Assembly (NCBI RefSeq): GCF_036346855.1
Contig: NZ_CP107841.1
Location: 7,444,001-7,508,000, forward strand
Source of the DNA: Streptomyces europaeiscabiei
GTDB lineage: Bacteria > Actinomycetota > Actinomycetes > Streptomycetales > Streptomycetaceae
Length of the DNA: 64,000 bases
Direction: 5' to 3'
Made by a program: the position numbers and the translations under genes. The notes under the pieces are model-generated. The model saw only the letters and a list, made by a program, of their open reading frames with translations, was not told where the DNA came from and ran no database searches. Shown piece by piece: positions 62,725 to 64,000 of this stretch. How positions within the stretch are numbered: the stretch's first letter is position 1; each line of letters begins with the position of its first letter.

Positions 62725-63525
62725 ATGGCCTTCGTCAAATGGCTCAAGCGCCGTCTCGTCGTCATCGCGGGACTGCTGACGCTCGGATATCTGCTCCTGC
62801 CGAACGTCGTCGTCACGGTCTTCTCCTTCAATCAGCCGAAGGGCCGCTTCAACTACAAGTGGCAGGAATTCTCCACGGCCGCCTGGACCGATCCGTGCGG
62901 TGTCGCCGACCTGTGCGGCTCGCTCTCGCTCAGCCTCCAGCTGGCAGCCTGGGCGACCCTCGGCGCGACGGTCCTCGGCACGATGATCGCCTTCGCGCTG
63001 GTGCGGTACCGCTTCCGCGCGCGGGGCGCCGTCAACTCGCTGATCTTTCTCCCGATGGCGATGCCCGAGGTCGTGATGGCCGCCTCACTGCTCACCCTCT
63101 TCCTGAACCTGGGTGCACAGTTGGGATTCTGGACGATCCTCATCGCCCACATCATGTTCTGCCTGAGCTTCGTCGTCGTCGCCGTCAAGGCGCGCGTGAT
63201 GTCGATGGATCCGAGGCTGGAGGAGGCCGCGCGCGATCTGTACGCGGGTCCCGTCCAGACCTTCGTCCGGGTCACCCTGCCCATCGCAGCCCCCGGTATC
63301 GCGGCGGGCGCGCTGCTCGCCTTCGCGCTCTCCTTCGACGACTTCATCATCACCAATTTCAACGCGGGCTCGACCGTCACCTTCCCCATGTTCGTCTGGG
63401 GATCTGCACAACGCGGAACACCCGTCCAGATCAATGTCATCGGTACGGCCATGTTCCTGATCGCCGTACTGTTCGTGGTGGCCGGAATGGCCATCGGTAA
63501 CCGCAGGAAAAGGCAAAAAGCATAA
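62725..63525 (+). CDS. potC: Polyamine ABC transporter permease PotC
   Basis: A 266-aa permease with six transmembrane segments, EAA loop EAARDLYAGPVQTFVRVTLP and the conserved ALSFDDFIITNFNAGST typical of PotC. It starts at the base after the potB stop. The next gene, an FAD oxidoreductase, begins 31 bp further. Confidence 0.93.
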   Translation: MAFVKWLKRRLVVIAGLLTLGYLLLPNVVVTVFSFNQPKGRFNYKWQEFSTAAWTDPCGVADLCGSLSLSLQLAAWATLGATVLGTMIAFALVRYRFRARGAVNSLIFLPMAMPEVVMAASLLTLFLNLGAQLGFWTILIAHIMFCLSFVVVAVKARVMSMDPRLEEAARDLYAGPVQTFVRVTLPIAAPGIAAGALLAFALSFDDFIITNFNAGSTVTFPMFVWGSAQRGTPVQINVIGTAMFLIAVLFVVAGMAIGNRRKRQKA

Positions 63526-63556
63526 GCCGTTGTTGGCTCTGTAGGGAGTTGAAATC

Positions 63557-64000
63557 ATGGCCCCAAGCGCCATGAACCGTTGGACGAAGTCACTGGCCGA
63601 CGCACAGCCGGAGCCGTACTGGCTCGAAGATCCCGGCAAGCCCCACCCCGAGCCCGCGCTCACCGGCGCCGAGAGCTGCGACCTGCTGGTCGTCGGCGGT
63701 GGCTACAGCGGGCTGTGGACCGCGCTGATCGCCAAGGAGCGCGACCCCGGGCGTGATGTCGTCCTGCTGGAAGGCCGCGAGGTGGGCTGGGCCGCCTCCG
63801 GCCGCAACGGCGGCTTCTGTGCCGCCTCGATCACCCACGGCCTGGCCAACGGCCTCGCCCGCTGGCCCGACGAGATCCACAAGCTGGAGGAACTGGGCGC
63901 CCGCAACCTCGACGAGATCGAGGCGGCGGTCGCCCGCCACGGCCTCGACTGCGACTTCGAACGCACCGGCGAGATCGACGTCGCCACCGAGACCTATCAG
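63557..64000 (+). CDS. PuuB-like FAD-dependent oxidoreductase, N-terminal part (truncated by window edge)
   Basis: The visible 148 residues include the Rossmann FAD motif LLVVGGGYSGLWTALIAKER (about 44-63), VVLLEGREVGWAASGRNGGF and GLANGLARWPDEIHKLEE, which fit the DAO family that includes gamma-glutamylputrescine oxidoreductase PuuB. AGGGAG precedes ATG 63557. Being directly after potDABC, it most likely oxidises an imported or glutamylated polyamine. The C-terminal half is outside the window. Confidence 0.85.
   Translation, partial: MAPSAMNRWTKSLADAQPEPYWLEDPGKPHPEPALTGAESCDLLVVGGGYSGLWTALIAKERDPGRDVVLLEGREVGWAASGRNGGFCAASITHGLANGLARWPDEIHKLEELGARNLDEIEAAVARHGLDCDFERTGEIDVATETYQ

Overview
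This is a stretch of a Streptomyces chromosome. The evidence is very high GC with third-position bias, frequent GTG/TTG starts, a WhiG-type sporulation sigma factor, NsdA, a cluster of four type I signal peptidases, an adenylylation-type PII module (amtB-glnK-glnD), and a gene order (ftsY ... ffh ... rpsP-rimM-trmD-rplS ... whiG ... rpsB-tsf-pyrH-frr-cdsA) that, from memory, matches the conserved core arm of S. coelicolor. No rRNA, tRNA, CRISPR array, insertion sequence or prophage was recognised.

Layout. (1) 1-13.7 kb: a truncated flavin-dependent oxidoreductase, ftsY, a lone primase/polymerase-type domain, nsdA, the nitrogen-sensing operon amtB-glnK-glnD with a GlnR-type operator, ffh, a methyltransferase and an archaeal/eukaryotic-type prolyl-tRNA synthetase. 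(2) 13.9-22.1 kb: a SprT-like zinc protein, rpsP-khpA-rimM-trmD-rplS, sipW-sipX-sipY-sipZ, a Nudix hydrolase and a DUF2469 protein. (3) 22.2-28.0 kb: YraN-ComM-DprA (DNA-processing genes), whiG, a TetR regulator and an M23-like exported protein. (4) 28.1-34.5 kb: rpsB, tsf, pyrH, frr, cdsA, a 53-aa zinc-ribbon-like protein and rlmN. (5) 34.5-38.6 kb: a TPP riboswitch followed by the thiamine ABC transporter thiB-thiP-thiQ.

(6) 38.6-44.8 kb is more accessory: a decayed mycothiol-dependent maleylpyruvate isomerase gene carrying an expanded 7-bp repeat, an LAETG surface protein, a LOG-family protein, a VOC protein, and an ABC exporter-like pair whose ATPase has a long repetitive tail. (7) 45-64 kb is built around polyamine catabolism and import: a class III aminotransferase with an Lrp/AsnC regulator, divergent from an aminobutyraldehyde-type dehydrogenase and an orphan PotD-like lipoprotein; and, after an 8-kb interruption, a second aldehyde dehydrogenase followed by potD-potA-potB-potC and a PuuB-like FAD oxidoreductase that runs off the window. 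The interruption holds a YceI protein, a small membrane protein with a probable leaderless promoter, an unusual ECF sigma factor fused to a zinc anti-sigma-like motif and an exported domain, GDPD and adenosine deaminase genes, a DUF4190 protein and a NADAR protein.

The most unusual items are the ECF sigma fusion with a translationally coupled 25-aa ORF, the heptamer-repeat frameshift in the pseudogene, the repeat-tailed ABC ATPase, the sipX/sipY overlap, and candidate operators (including a GlnR-like one) upstream of the polyamine genes. Start codons were chosen by eye from ribosome-binding sites and family lengths; no database search was possible.
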